A stretch of 9,338 nucleotides of DNA from VFJL01 sp043752345 (GCA_043752345.1 JAYUYT010000131.1:1-9338); one strand, 5' to 3'; numbered from the stretch's first letter, positions 1 through 7,188 are shown. Program-made: numbers and translations. The notes: generated by a model not told the origin, from the sequence alone.

Positions 1-477
1 CTGGATATCTCGTTGCCCGACCGTAACGGCATCGAAGTCCTGAGTCAGATTAAAAAAACGCACCCCAGACTGGCGGTACTGATGCTGAGCATGCACACCG
101 AGCATGAGTTTGCGGTACGTGCGCTGAAAGCTGGCGCTTCCGGCTACCTGAACAAACAGAGCGCACCAGTGCAACTTGTCACCGCAATCCGCCAGGTAGC
201 TGTCGGCAGAAAGTACATCAGCGCTGCCTTGGCCGAGGAATTGGCCAATTCGCTGGGCGGTGATACCGAGCAACCCTTGCATGAAATGCTGTCGGATCGA
301 GAGTTTCAGACACTGCGTCTGATCGCATCGGGAAAATCCCTTTCTGTCATCTCCGAGGAACTGTCTTTAAGCCCCAAGACCATCAGTGTTTACCGGGCGC
401 GCCTGCTGGAGAAACTTGACCTCAGAAATAACTCTGACCTGACTCGCTATGCCATCAAAAATAAACTGGTGGATTAA
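1..477 (+). CDS. NarL/LuxR-family response regulator, 3' part (5' end outside window)
   Basis: The frame is open from base 1, so the gene starts upstream. Codons 1-10 read LDISLPDRNG, the loop around the phospho-acceptor aspartate of a receiver domain; the Asp is codon 2 (bases 4-6). Other receiver landmarks follow: the conserved Ser/Thr position in LMLSMHT (Ser codon 30) and the conserved Lys in GYLNKQ (Lys codon 52). After a short linker comes a LuxR-type helix-turn-helix: LSDREFQTLRLIASGKS, then the recognition region LSLSPKTISVYRARLLEKL. The family is phosphorylated on Asp by a sensor kinase and binds DNA as a dimer. The N-terminal 45-50 or so residues, with the acidic Mg-binding pair, are missing only because of the window edge. 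The next gene, a diguanylate cyclase, begins 25 bases after the stop, so the two may be co-transcribed. The target genes and partner kinase cannot be told from this sequence. Confidence 0.93.
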   Translation: MDISLPDRNGIEVLSQIKKTHPRLAVLMLSMHTEHEFAVRALKAGASGYLNKQSAPVQLVTAIRQVAVGRKYISAALAEELANSLGGDTEQPLHEMLSDREFQTLRLIASGKSLSVISEELSLSPKTISVYRARLLEKLDLRNNSDLTRYAIKNKLVD

Positions 478-502
478 GGAACCACTGAACTGACGCTCAT
501 CT

Positions 503-2233
503 ATGACAGATATCTCCAACCCCACCGCTATCGCCAAGGAGACGTTACGGCGTCTGGCCGCCAGCCGAGCGGCGCCTACTCCCGACAACTATCAAAGGCT
601 TTATCATGAAATTGCCGGAACTACTGCTGATGCCCACTCCGATACCGGTCAGAGTGGCGAGCAAACCCTGACCACTGCACAAGATGTAGCGTCCCCGCTT
701 ACTGCTACGTTGCCGTGGGGAAATCTGATCAAGGAATTACTCAAACAGTTGGAAGCCAGACATAGTGGCTTGACTCCGTCAAAAAAAAAGGAAGGCCTGG
801 AACGAGTACTGGTTAGATTCGCAGCGGATCCGGCAGAATTGAATGCCAAGCTGCAGAATCTGCTTAAATCCTGGTCGGATCCCACTGCCTCCTCCGGCAA
901 ACAATCTGATATACCCTTGGTTGACAATGTTGCAGATACCCCCGCAACGCAACCGACGCGCCCCACCTCCGGCGTAGCTGCATCCCCGGCCCCCCAGATT
1001 CAATCTCCTGCTCCAGCCGGTGCCGCCAATGATGTTCCCGCGCAACTGCAGAAATTCCTGGTGCAAATACTGGAGGATGCGCTGATTCCGCAATTGGAGC
1101 ATGCTCCCGCACTGGCCGATGAAACCCGGACGCTGGCACTGCAGATTCGCGCCATTGATAACCGCTGGGAATTGACCCGGCTCTCCACCGACCTCAAGCA
1201 GCTCTGCTCCAAACTGAAACTGCATGGAGGAGATGGTGTCAAGATACAGCAAGGACTCCTGAGACTTCTTAGCCTGCTGCTGAAGAATATCAGCGAACTG
1301 CTGGAGGACGACCAGTGGTTGCATGGCCAGATAGCCGTGCTGCAGGAAATCATCGCTAATCCGCTCGATTTGCAAGTCATCGATCAAGCTGAACGCGGTC
1401 TGAAAGAAGTAGTATTCAAGCAGGGCGTACTCAAGCACAGCATCAGCGAAGCCAAGGCAACGGTAAAGGATATGGTCGCCCGCTTCATCGACCGTGTCGG
1501 AGATATATCCGAAACCACCGGCGAGTACCATAACAAGCTTGAGCAGTATTCACAGAAAATCGGCAAGACCGAAGATATCGGCGAGCTGCTGCAACTGATT
1601 GCCGAAGTGATGCGCGAAACCCGGACTGTGCAGACTAACGCGCTGCGCTCGCGCGATGACTTGTTAATGGCACGCAAGGCCGTCGAGGCCGCCCAGGAAA
1701 AAATCAAGCAGCTTGAAGCGGAATTGGAGCAGCTAAGCGAAAAAGTACAGGAAGATCAACTGACAGGGACCCTGAATCGGCGCGGCCTGGAAGACGCCTT
1801 CGAACGTGAGGCGGCACGGGCGGACCGACAAGAATCACTACTTTGCCTGGCAATACTCGATATTGATGATTTCAAACAAATCAACGACAACCATGGCCAC
1901 CAGACTGGGGATGATGCCCTGAAATATCTGGCAAGAATGGTCGACGAGACGATACGCCCTACCGATATCGTCGCGCGTTTTGGTGGTGAAGAGTTCGTAA
2001 TCCTGCTGCCAGAAACCGGGATGGATGAAGCCGTGGCGGTGATGACCAGACTACAGCGCAATCTCACTAAAAAGTTCTTTCTGCACAACAACGAGCGCCT
2101 GCTGATGACCTTCAGCGCCGGGGTCGCCCAACGCATTTCCGGAGAAACTCAAGACGCCGTAGTGGCGCGGGCAGACAAAGCGCTGTATGTTGCCAAACAG
2201 ACCGGCAAGAACCGGGTGCTGGCTGCAGAGTAA
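503..2233 (+). CDS. Diguanylate cyclase (GGDEF domain) with long N-terminal regulatory region
   Basis: The protein (576 aa) makes cyclic di-GMP from two GTP. The GGDEF domain spans roughly residues 418-575. It opens with DQLTGTLNR (418-426), has the metal-binding segment LDIDDFKQIND around D453, and carries the signature GGEEF at 494-498. The inhibitory site RxxD is present as RPTD (485-488), exactly five residues before GGEEF, so product inhibition is expected. Residues about 5-38 (NPTAIAKETL...YHEIAG) form a conserved-looking N-terminal block that I recall from betaproteobacterial cyclases. An Ala/Pro-rich linker lies at about 145-180, a helical region follows, and a coiled coil (about 390-417) leads into the catalytic domain. 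No transmembrane segment or signal peptide is visible, so it is probably cytoplasmic. The ATG at 503 is the first in-frame start after the regulator; a good ribosome binding site is not obvious (AAGGA at 476-480 is 22 bases away). An A9 run at 781-789 is noted separately. Confidence 0.93.
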   Translation: MTDISNPTAIAKETLRRLAASRAAPTPDNYQRLYHEIAGTTADAHSDTGQSGEQTLTTAQDVASPLTATLPWGNLIKELLKQLEARHSGLTPSKKKEGLERVLVRFAADPAELNAKLQNLLKSWSDPTASSGKQSDIPLVDNVADTPATQPTRPTSGVAASPAPQIQSPAPAGAANDVPAQLQKFLVQILEDALIPQLEHAPALADETRTLALQIRAIDNRWELTRLSTDLKQLCSKLKLHGGDGVKIQQGLLRLLSLLLKNISELLEDDQWLHGQIAVLQEIIANPLDLQVIDQAERGLKEVVFKQGVLKHSISEAKATVKDMVARFIDRVGDISETTGEYHNKLEQYSQKIGKTEDIGELLQLIAEVMRETRTVQTNALRSRDDLLMARKAVEAAQEKIKQLEAELEQLSEKVQEDQLTGTLNRRGLEDAFEREAARADRQESLLCLAILDIDDFKQINDNHGHQTGDDALKYLARMVDETIRPTDIVARFGGEEFVILLPETGMDEAVAVMTRLQRNLTKKFFLHNNERLLMTFSAGVAQRISGETQDAVVARADKALYVAKQTGKNRVLAAE

Positions 2234-2269
2234 TCTCGCACGCATCGCATCCCGCCAGAAACTGCCACA

Positions 2270-2425
2270 TTTTAGGGCGCCTCTAAAAATTCAAAGTTCT
2301 AAACAAGACAAGGCGGGAACAAAAAATGTAGACGCGGCATATGACCGATATGTAAGAATGCATTTTCTGTGAGCAACGAGGCATTGTGACGAAATCTGGA
2401 TTTTGAGACCATTTCAGCGAATTAT
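2270..2425. repeat. Candidate intergenic repeat element with bulged-hairpin core
   Basis: This part of the 2234-2665 intergenic stretch has no credible gene. It begins with a near-palindrome (TTTTAG at 2270-2275, CTAAAA at 2283-2288, around GGCGCC). Its centre can fold: CATAT (2338-2342) pairs with ATATG (2348-2352) over a five-base loop, and AAAATG (2323-2328) pairs with CATTTT (2361-2366) further out, giving an imperfect stem. The wording (GCGGCATATGACCGATATG, then GAGCAACGAGGC, then GAAATCTGGATTTTGAGACC) resembles dispersed intergenic repeats that I recall from betaproteobacteria. That is memory and not a search. Copy number cannot be seen from one copy, and the borders are approximate. 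Confidence 0.35.
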
Positions 2426-2485
2426 GGGTATATTCTGCGCTTATTCAACGTATCGCCTGGCAGCCACTCTGTTAACGTAGGTTCA

Positions 2486-2573
2486 CGGCAAACTGTTCTG
2501 GATTAGGTTCTCCTTTAGCCGCAATCCACGGAATCCTGGTTTCTCCGAATCCAGGACAGTTTGCCGGTTTTTT
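2486..2573 (+). terminator. Long hairpin plus T-run: Rho-independent terminator or attenuator-like structure
   Basis: Bases 2486-2504 (starting CGGCAAACTG) pair with 2548-2566 (ending CAGTTTGCCG) over 19 positions. Only one pair is a G:U wobble and none is a mismatch. The right arm is followed at once by GTTTTTT (T at 2568-2573). This is the layout of an intrinsic terminator on the + strand, but the loop is long (43 bases, 2505-2547). A second, exclusive hairpin is possible: TCCTGG (2534-2539) with CCAGGA (2551-2556), which would use part of the right arm. The structure lies about 250 bases after the first cyclase and about 90 before the start chosen for the second. It may end the upstream transcript, end a small RNA, or act as a leader attenuator. 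I see no match to the conserved core of the c-di-GMP riboswitch. Confidence 0.6.
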
Positions 2574-2665
2574 ATATCCTGCGGGAGAAAAACAGAGTGC
2601 ATGCTACCAAGGAAAAGAAACCACTGTGGCTAGTCAAACCACTGCCGCAGGAAAAGAGAGACATA

Positions 2666-3385
2666 ATGGTTGATGATGATCCCAGCAACTATCACCGGCA
2701 GATCGAGCGCTACGCGCAGCAGATCCGGCAGACCAACAACGTCGACGAAATCATACACCTGCTCGACGAAGCATTGCTGGAGACTCGCGCGCTGCATTCC
2801 CACAATGAAGTGCAGACAGCACGCGAGCAGGTAAACCGGGCGGAGCAGAAACTCGAAGCCCTGAAAACCGAACTGGAACAACTGCGCGGACTGGTGCATG
2901 CTGATCCGCTGACTGGCGCGCTGAATCGGAGCGGGTTGGACGAAGCTTTTGCGCGCGAAGCGGCACGCGCTGACCGGCACGACTCGCCATTGTGCGTGGC
3001 CATGCTCGATCTGGATGATTTCAAGCAAGTAAACGACATTCACGGCCACCAGGCCGGCGACAGTGTGCTGCTGCATCTTGTCACCCGAGCCAGGGAAACG
3101 CTGCGTCCCAGCGACATCATCGCCCGCTTTGGCGGCGAAGAATTTGTCGTGCTATTGCCAGATACCGGAATCGAAGCCGGAGTGGCGATAATTAGCCGGT
3201 TGCAGCATAACCTGGCGATCAGCCCGTGTTTACATGCCAATCAACCTCTGCTGATTACTTTCAGTGCGGGCATCGCCTTGCGCGCACGCCACGAACAGCA
3301 GAACGCGGCGATCAGCCGTGCCGACGCAGCCATGTACCGGGCGAAGCAAGCCGGGAGAAACCGGGTACTCACGGCACCGGATTGA
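2666..3385 (+). CDS. Short diguanylate cyclase (GGDEF), paralogue of the upstream cyclase
   Basis: This GGDEF protein (239 aa from ATG 2666) should make cyclic di-GMP. A helical/coiled-coil segment (about residues 8-75) leads into the GGDEF domain, which begins DPLTGALNR. The metal segment is LDLDDFKQVND, the signature is GGEEF at 156-160, and the inhibitory RxxD site is intact as RPSD at 147-150. Throughout its length it matches residues about 340-576 of the cyclase at 503-2233: YHRQIERY against YHNKLEQY, FAREAARADR against FEREAARADR. It is therefore a tandem paralogue that lacks the N-terminal 340 residues. No membrane segment is seen. The start is uncertain: ATG 2666 has GAGAG five bases upstream, and in-frame GTG 2597 has GGGAG at 2583-2587 and would add 23 residues. 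The TTG at 2561 falls inside the hairpin and is unlikely. The PilZ gene follows after 46 bases, probably in the same transcript. Confidence 0.9.
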   Translation: MVDDDPSNYHRQIERYAQQIRQTNNVDEIIHLLDEALLETRALHSHNEVQTAREQVNRAEQKLEALKTELEQLRGLVHADPLTGALNRSGLDEAFAREAARADRHDSPLCVAMLDLDDFKQVNDIHGHQAGDSVLLHLVTRARETLRPSDIIARFGGEEFVVLLPDTGIEAGVAIISRLQHNLAISPCLHANQPLLITFSAGIALRARHEQQNAAISRADAAMYRAKQAGRNRVLTAPD

Positions 3386-3431
3386 TCCGGGGTTGGTTAA
3401 AGCAATCCCCTTCTTGGCCGAACAGAACCCG

Positions 3432-4178
3432 ATGGAAGCCTCCTCTCCTCAACCCGATGTTGCCACCGCAGCACACTCAGCCAGTGCGCCGGCATCACAT
3501 GCGATCTTATCCCCCACCACATTTGCGGAAATGCACCTCAAGGTTGGCGACAGAATTCCAATCGAGACCTCCCACAGCCGTGAGACAAAAAGCCGGCGTC
3601 TGCTTGCGAAAATAGTCGGCTGGTCCGAAGGCATCAGCCTGCTCGTCTCGCTATCGCCGCAAACGATCCATGCCGGGCTGATAAAGAACAATGAACAGGT
3701 GCTGCTGCGGGCGTTCACCGGCAAAGCCGCATTCGCCTTCAGCACCACCGTACTCAAGATTGAGCATTCCCCGTTTACCTACCTGCACCTCAGTTTCCCA
3801 AGAAAAGTGGAAACAGTGGAAGTACGCAGTTCGTTTCGCCATGGTGTGCGCCTCCCGACCACCATTACCACCGATGGCAAGGCGGACGTAACCGGAGATA
3901 TTCTGGACGTCGGCATGACCGGAGCCCGCGTTGGCACCACCGAACCGCTCATAAACGAACCCCCGGTACGGCTCGCCACGCAGTTCGAGCTGCACGCGGT
4001 GCCGGTGTCACTCGAACTGCACGCCCAAGTGCGCAGCTCGAAGAGCGTACCGGACGAGCATGGCGCAATGCATCACGAGTACGGCATGGAATTCCAGAAC
4101 CTGCAACCCAACGACCGGCTGATACTCGGCAGCCTGCTCTGGTATCAGATGCAGATACATCCGGAGCGCACCGCTTAG
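3432..4178 (+). CDS. YcgR-like flagellar brake protein (PilZ domain)
   Basis: The protein (248 aa from ATG 3432) has the two-part layout of YcgR-type c-di-GMP receptors. An N-terminal beta-rich domain runs at about residues 33-125 (MHLKVGDRIPIE, then LLAKIVGWSEGISLLVSL, then LRAFTGKAAFAFSTTVLKIE). A C-terminal PilZ domain runs at about 130-240. The c-di-GMP-binding RxxxR motif is present as RSSFR (132-136), with another Arg at 140. The second PilZ motif, normally [D/N]xSxxG, reads DVGMTG (159-164), so its Ser is Gly. GMEFQNL near the end is typical of the fold. Family members bind c-di-GMP and slow flagellar rotation or affect surface behaviour, and here the gene follows two cyclases and precedes the Pse operon. 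The frame stays open upstream into the cyclase gene. ATG 3432 gives a protein beginning shortly before the first domain, but its ribosome binding site is weak and TTG 3393 is possible. Confidence 0.85.
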   Translation: MEASSPQPDVATAAHSASAPASHAILSPTTFAEMHLKVGDRIPIETSHSRETKSRRLLAKIVGWSEGISLLVSLSPQTIHAGLIKNNEQVLLRAFTGKAAFAFSTTVLKIEHSPFTYLHLSFPRKVETVEVRSSFRHGVRLPTTITTDGKADVTGDILDVGMTGARVGTTEPLINEPPVRLATQFELHAVPVSLELHAQVRSSKSVPDEHGAMHHEYGMEFQNLQPNDRLILGSLLWYQMQIHPERTA

Positions 4179-4183
4179 TTGTA

Positions 4184-4204
4184 AGTGGTGAGTGGTGAGT
4201 GGTG
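4184..4204 (+). repeat. Three perfect tandem copies of heptamer AGTGGTG
   Basis: Three head-to-tail copies of AGTGGTG lie at 4184-4190, 4191-4197 and 4198-4204, with a decayed further copy (AGAGTGG) after them. They sit just after the PilZ stop codon and 77 bases before the pseB start, in the only gap (103 bases) between the signalling block and the Pse operon. No function can be assigned from the sequence. Short repeats of this kind can change copy number by slippage. Confidence 0.8.
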
Positions 4205-4281
4205 AGAGTGGCTGAGTTCAATCCTTCCTGCTGCGCCACAGGACAGCAAGAATATTACGCAATAATTTATGGATAACGACT

Positions 4282-5274
4282 ATGTTCAACGATAAATCAA
4301 TATTGATCACCGGCGGCACCGGTTCATTTGGCAAAAAGTTTATCAGGACTATCCTGGATCGCTATAATCCGCGCCGCGTCATCGTTTTTTCCCGCGACGA
4401 ACTCAAGCAATTCGAAATGCAGCAGGAGTTTGATACGCCTGCCATGCGCTACTTTCTCGGCGATGTGCGCGATGGACAGCGGCTGGTCCAGGCGATGCGG
4501 GGTGTGGATTTCGTGGTGCATGCGGCCGCACTGAAACAGGTACCAGCGGCGGAATACAACCCGATGGAGTGCGTCAAAACGAACATCCATGGCGCCGAAA
4601 ATGTGATCAATGCCGCGCTGGAAAACAATATCGAAAGAGTCATCGCACTTTCCACCGACAAAGCGGCAAATCCTATCAATCTCTACGGTGCAACCAAACT
4701 GGTTTCCGACAAACTATTCGTCGCGGCCAACAATATCGCTGGCGGTCATCAGACCCGCTTCAGCGTAGTACGCTATGGCAATGTGGTAGGTTCACGCGGC
4801 TCAGTAATTCCTTTTTTCAAGAAGCTGATCGCAGAGGGGGCAACTGAACTGCCGATTACCGATGCGCGCATGACGCGCTTCTGGATTACGCTACAGGAAG
4901 GTGTCGATCTGGTATTAAAAAGTTTTGAGCGCATGCATGGCGGCGAAATCTTTGTGCCAAAAATTCCTTCTGCACGCATGACCGACCTCGCCGCCGCCAT
5001 GGCGCCGGATCTCACCGTCAAGATCATCGGCATCCGCCCCGGCGAAAAACTGCATGAGATCATGTGCCCGGTGGATAATGCGCATCAGACACTGGAATTT
5101 ACTGGCCATTATGTGATCTGCCCTGCCATCACCTTCATTGATGAATGCGACTACAAAATCAACGCTAGCGGTGAAACAGGCAGGCCAGTGGCAACAGACT
5201 TCGAATACAGTTCCGGCACCAACTCCCATTTTCTGAGCTTAGCGCAACTACAGGAACTAGATAAAGCCTATTAA
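4282..5274 (+). CDS. pseB: UDP-N-acetylglucosamine 4,6-dehydratase (inverting), PseB
   Basis: The enzyme carries out the first step of pseudaminic acid synthesis, converting UDP-GlcNAc to UDP-2-acetamido-2,6-dideoxy-beta-L-arabino-hex-4-ulose with bound NADP. It is an extended short-chain dehydrogenase. The dinucleotide-binding loop TGGTGSFG is at residues 10-17, with HAAALKQVP at 80-88. The catalytic region STDKAANPINLYGATK (124-139) gives D126, K127, Y135 and K139, matching the Asp-Lys plus YxxxK arrangement known in FlaA1/PseB. FlaA1-type enzymes are cytoplasmic and lack membrane helices, as here, and the length (330 aa) is normal. The larger membrane-bound CapD/PglF relatives can be ruled out. 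ATG 4282 has GGA eight bases upstream (4271-4273). It is the first gene of the Pse operon, with pseC starting two bases after its stop. No clear sigma-28 or sigma-54 promoter is visible in the 103-base gap upstream. Confidence 0.97.
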   Translation: MFNDKSILITGGTGSFGKKFIRTILDRYNPRRVIVFSRDELKQFEMQQEFDTPAMRYFLGDVRDGQRLVQAMRGVDFVVHAAALKQVPAAEYNPMECVKTNIHGAENVINAALENNIERVIALSTDKAANPINLYGATKLVSDKLFVAANNIAGGHQTRFSVVRYGNVVGSRGSVIPFFKKLIAEGATELPITDARMTRFWITLQEGVDLVLKSFERMHGGEIFVPKIPSARMTDLAAAMAPDLTVKIIGIRPGEKLHEIMCPVDNAHQTLEFTGHYVICPAITFIDECDYKINASGETGRPVATDFEYSSGTNSHFLSLAQLQELDKAY

Positions 5275-5276
5275 TC

Positions 5277-6461
5277 ATGATCCCCTACGGTCGTCAGGAC
5301 ATTAATCAGGCCGATATCGATGCGGTAGTGGAAGTCCTGCGCTCAGACTATCTTACCCAAGGCCCAGCAGTCCCCGCCTTTGAACAGGCTGTAGCTACCA
5401 GGGTAGATGCCAGACACGCTATCGCGGTAAACAGTGCCACCTCGGCTCTGCACATCGCGTGCCTGGCACTTGAGCTAGGACCCGGTGACCTGCTTTGGAC
5501 TGTGCCCAACAGTTTCGTTGCCTCGGCCAACTGTGGCCGCTACTGCGGTGCGGAAGTGAGTTTTGTCGACATTGACCCGCTCACCTGGGACCTGAGTATT
5601 CCTAGGCTAGAAGAGAAGCTTGTTCAGGCCAAAAAAGAAAATCGGCTACCCAAGATTGTGGTTCCCGTGCATTTTGCCGGTCAGCCTGCCGAGCAGAAGG
5701 CTATCTGGGAATTGGCGCAGGAATATGGCTTCCGTGTGCTGGAAGATGCTTCCCATGCCATTGGCGCCGCAAGGAATGGCGAACCGGTCGGCAGTTGCCG
5801 TTGGTCTGATGTCACCGTATTCAGTTTTCATCCGGTCAAGATTATCACCACCGGCGAAGGCGGCATGGTACTTACCAATGATGGTGAGTTGGCCCGGCGC
5901 ATGACCATGTTGCGCAGTCACGGCATCACACGCGACGCAGCCCGCTTTCTGAATCAAGATCATAAACTGGAGAATGATCTCCCGCCCGCCTCCTGGTACT
6001 ACGAACAGCAGATGCTTGGCTACAACTATCGCATGACTGATATCCAGGCTGCACTGGGCATAAGTCAACTGCAACGACTAGACAGCTATATTGAACGCCG
6101 CAATGCACTGGCCCAACGTTACCATTACGCGCTGAAAGGATTGCCGCTGCAATTGCCAACCATCCAGACCGAGAACCGGTCAGCATTCCATTTATACGTG
6201 GTGCGATTGAAGCGTAGTGAATTTACCAAGACCCGGCGGCAGGTTTTCGATGAGCTATGGCAGCGCGGCCTAGGCGTTAATGTGCACTACATGCCGGTAC
6301 ATCTGCAACCCTATTACCGCGAACTCGGTTTCAAACAGGGGCAATATCCGGAAGCGGAAGCGCATGGCAATGAGGCCATTACCCTGCCGCTATACCCCAC
6401 ATTGACGGAGCAAGAGCAGGACCAGGTAGTAATCGCTTTGAGGGAGGTTCTGTGCGCATAG
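5277..6461 (+). CDS. pseC: UDP-4-amino-4,6-dideoxy-L-AltNAc transaminase, PseC
   Basis: The enzyme is a PLP-dependent aminotransferase of the DegT/DnrJ/EryC1 fold. It moves an amino group from glutamate to C4 of the PseB product, giving UDP-4-amino-4,6-dideoxy-N-acetyl-beta-L-altrosamine. The Schiff-base lysine is K188 in FSFHPVKIITTGEGG. D157 in LEDASHA is the residue expected to hold the pyridine nitrogen, and VNSATSALHIA (51-61) forms the phosphate-binding region. The length (394 aa) is close to the family's usual 375-390. The ATG lies two bases after the pseB stop, so the genes are almost certainly co-translated; the ribosome binding site itself is weak. Its 3' end carries the ribosome binding site of pseF and overlaps that gene by 10 bases. 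ArnB-like and other sugar aminotransferases share the fold, but placement directly after pseB makes PseC the clear choice. Confidence 0.96.
   Translation: MIPYGRQDINQADIDAVVEVLRSDYLTQGPAVPAFEQAVATRVDARHAIAVNSATSALHIACLALELGPGDLLWTVPNSFVASANCGRYCGAEVSFVDIDPLTWDLSIPRLEEKLVQAKKENRLPKIVVPVHFAGQPAEQKAIWELAQEYGFRVLEDASHAIGAARNGEPVGSCRWSDVTVFSFHPVKIITTGEGGMVLTNDGELARRMTMLRSHGITRDAARFLNQDHKLENDLPPASWYYEQQMLGYNYRMTDIQAALGISQLQRLDSYIERRNALAQRYHYALKGLPLQLPTIQTENRSAFHLYVVRLKRSEFTKTRRQVFDELWQRGLGVNVHYMPVHLQPYYRELGFKQGQYPEAEAHGNEAITLPLYPTLTEQEQDQVVIALREVLCA
6441..6447 (+). promoter_or_regulatory. Strong ribosome binding site deciding the GTG start of pseF
   Basis: AGGGAGG lies inside the end of pseC, four bases before GTG 6452. 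It is the best Shine-Dalgarno sequence in the operon, and it supports GTG as the start, since the next codons give the expected RIAIIPARGGSK N-terminus. Confidence 0.8.
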
Positions 6462-7144
6462 CAATTATTCCGGCGCGCGGAGGCAGCAAGCGCATTCCTC
6501 GCAAGAATATTCGCGAGTTTGCGGGCAAGCCGATGATCGCTCATTCCATCCATTGCGCCTTACAGAGCGGCCTATTCGAACGTGTAATCGTTTCAACGGA
6601 TGATGAGGAAATTTCACGAATTGCACGTGACTTCGGCGCCGAAGTGCCGTTCCTGCGACCGAAGGAACTTGCAGATGATCATACTGGCGCGACCGAAGTG
6701 ATTGCCCATGCAATTGAGTATTTATGTAATCAGGAAACAAAGCTATCTGCGGTCTGCTGCATCTACGCAACCACACCGTTTATTCGCCAGGCAGACCTTA
6801 AACAAGGACTAGCCATTCTGGAAGCGGGCAATTGGCAATATGTGTTTTCTGCGACGACTTTTGCTTTCCCCATCTTCAGGTCTTTTCAAAAGAATGCAGA
6901 AGGCGGGCTGAAAATGCTCTTCCCCGAATATTTCAATACCCGCTCTCAGGATTTGCCCGAGGTGCTGCACGATGCCGGACAGTTTTATTGGGGGCGACCC
7001 CAGGCGTGGATAGATCATGCTCGCATCTTTGATTCCAATTCGACAACGGTGATCATCCCACGTTGGCGTGTACAGGATATTGACACCGAGGAAGACTGGA
7101 TCCGCGCCGAATCAATGGCTGGTTACTTGGTCACCATTGAGTGA
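6452..7144 (+). CDS. pseF: CMP-pseudaminic acid synthetase, PseF
   Basis: The enzyme activates pseudaminic acid with CTP to give CMP-Pse, the donor for glycosyltransferases, and releases pyrophosphate. The N-terminal nucleotide-binding signature IIPARGGSKRIPRKNI is at residues 5-20, typical of CMP-sialic and CMP-nonulosonate synthetases. Further landmarks are ATTPFIR in mid-protein, DAGQFYWG, which fits the PseF subfamily, and VQDIDTEEDW (207-216) near the end, which carries metal/substrate Asp residues. The length (230 aa) is normal. Translation starts at a GTG that overlaps the end of pseC by 10 bases, with a strong ribosome binding site (6441-6447). The gene sits third in the operon, before the hydrolase gene, although its reaction is the last step of the pathway. 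CMP-legionaminate synthetase is the main alternative, but pseB, pseC and pseG around it argue for Pse. Confidence 0.95.
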   Translation: MRIAIIPARGGSKRIPRKNIREFAGKPMIAHSIHCALQSGLFERVIVSTDDEEISRIARDFGAEVPFLRPKELADDHTGATEVIAHAIEYLCNQETKLSAVCCIYATTPFIRQADLKQGLAILEAGNWQYVFSATTFAFPIFRSFQKNAEGGLKMLFPEYFNTRSQDLPEVLHDAGQFYWGRPQAWIDHARIFDSNSTTVIIPRWRVQDIDTEEDWIRAESMAGYLVTIE

Positions 7145-7188
7145 GAACTCGTTAAGCATTTTCTCAAACTATTTACGGACACCAAAAC

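Noticed and set aside
779..1531. 250-codon open frame on the minus strand within the first cyclase gene
   Set aside because: It lies wholly opposite a well-supported gene, has no recognisable domain, and its composition is what an antisense shadow of a biased coding frame gives.
2270..2288. Terminator right after the first cyclase (TTTTAG/CTAAAA stem)
   Set aside because: The stem is only six AT-rich pairs and no T-run follows, so it is too weak to call.
2187..2372. 61-codon + strand open frame over the end of the first cyclase gene and the start of the gap
   Set aside because: It starts inside the cyclase in another frame, resembles no family, and covers the repeat-like segment.
2403..2434. 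Possible sigma-70 promoter (TTGAGA at 2403-2408, TATATT at 2429-2434) that could drive a small RNA ending at the 2573 T-run
   Set aside because: The spacer is 20 bases, too long for a good promoter, and the -10 is not a proper extended type. It is kept only as an idea to test by transcription-start mapping.
2486..2573. c-di-GMP riboswitch before the second cyclase
   Set aside because: The location is tempting, but I cannot find the conserved class I core or tetraloop/receptor pattern. The pairing seen is a single long stem.
2561..2665. Longer N-terminus for the second cyclase from TTG 2561
   Set aside because: The TTG lies in the right arm of the hairpin and just before the T-run, so translation from it is unlikely. 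GTG 2597 stays a real alternative.
3264..3431. Longer N-terminus for the PilZ protein from ATG 3264
   Set aside because: It would overlap the cyclase gene by about 120 bases, and the added residues read like an out-of-frame shadow rather than a domain.
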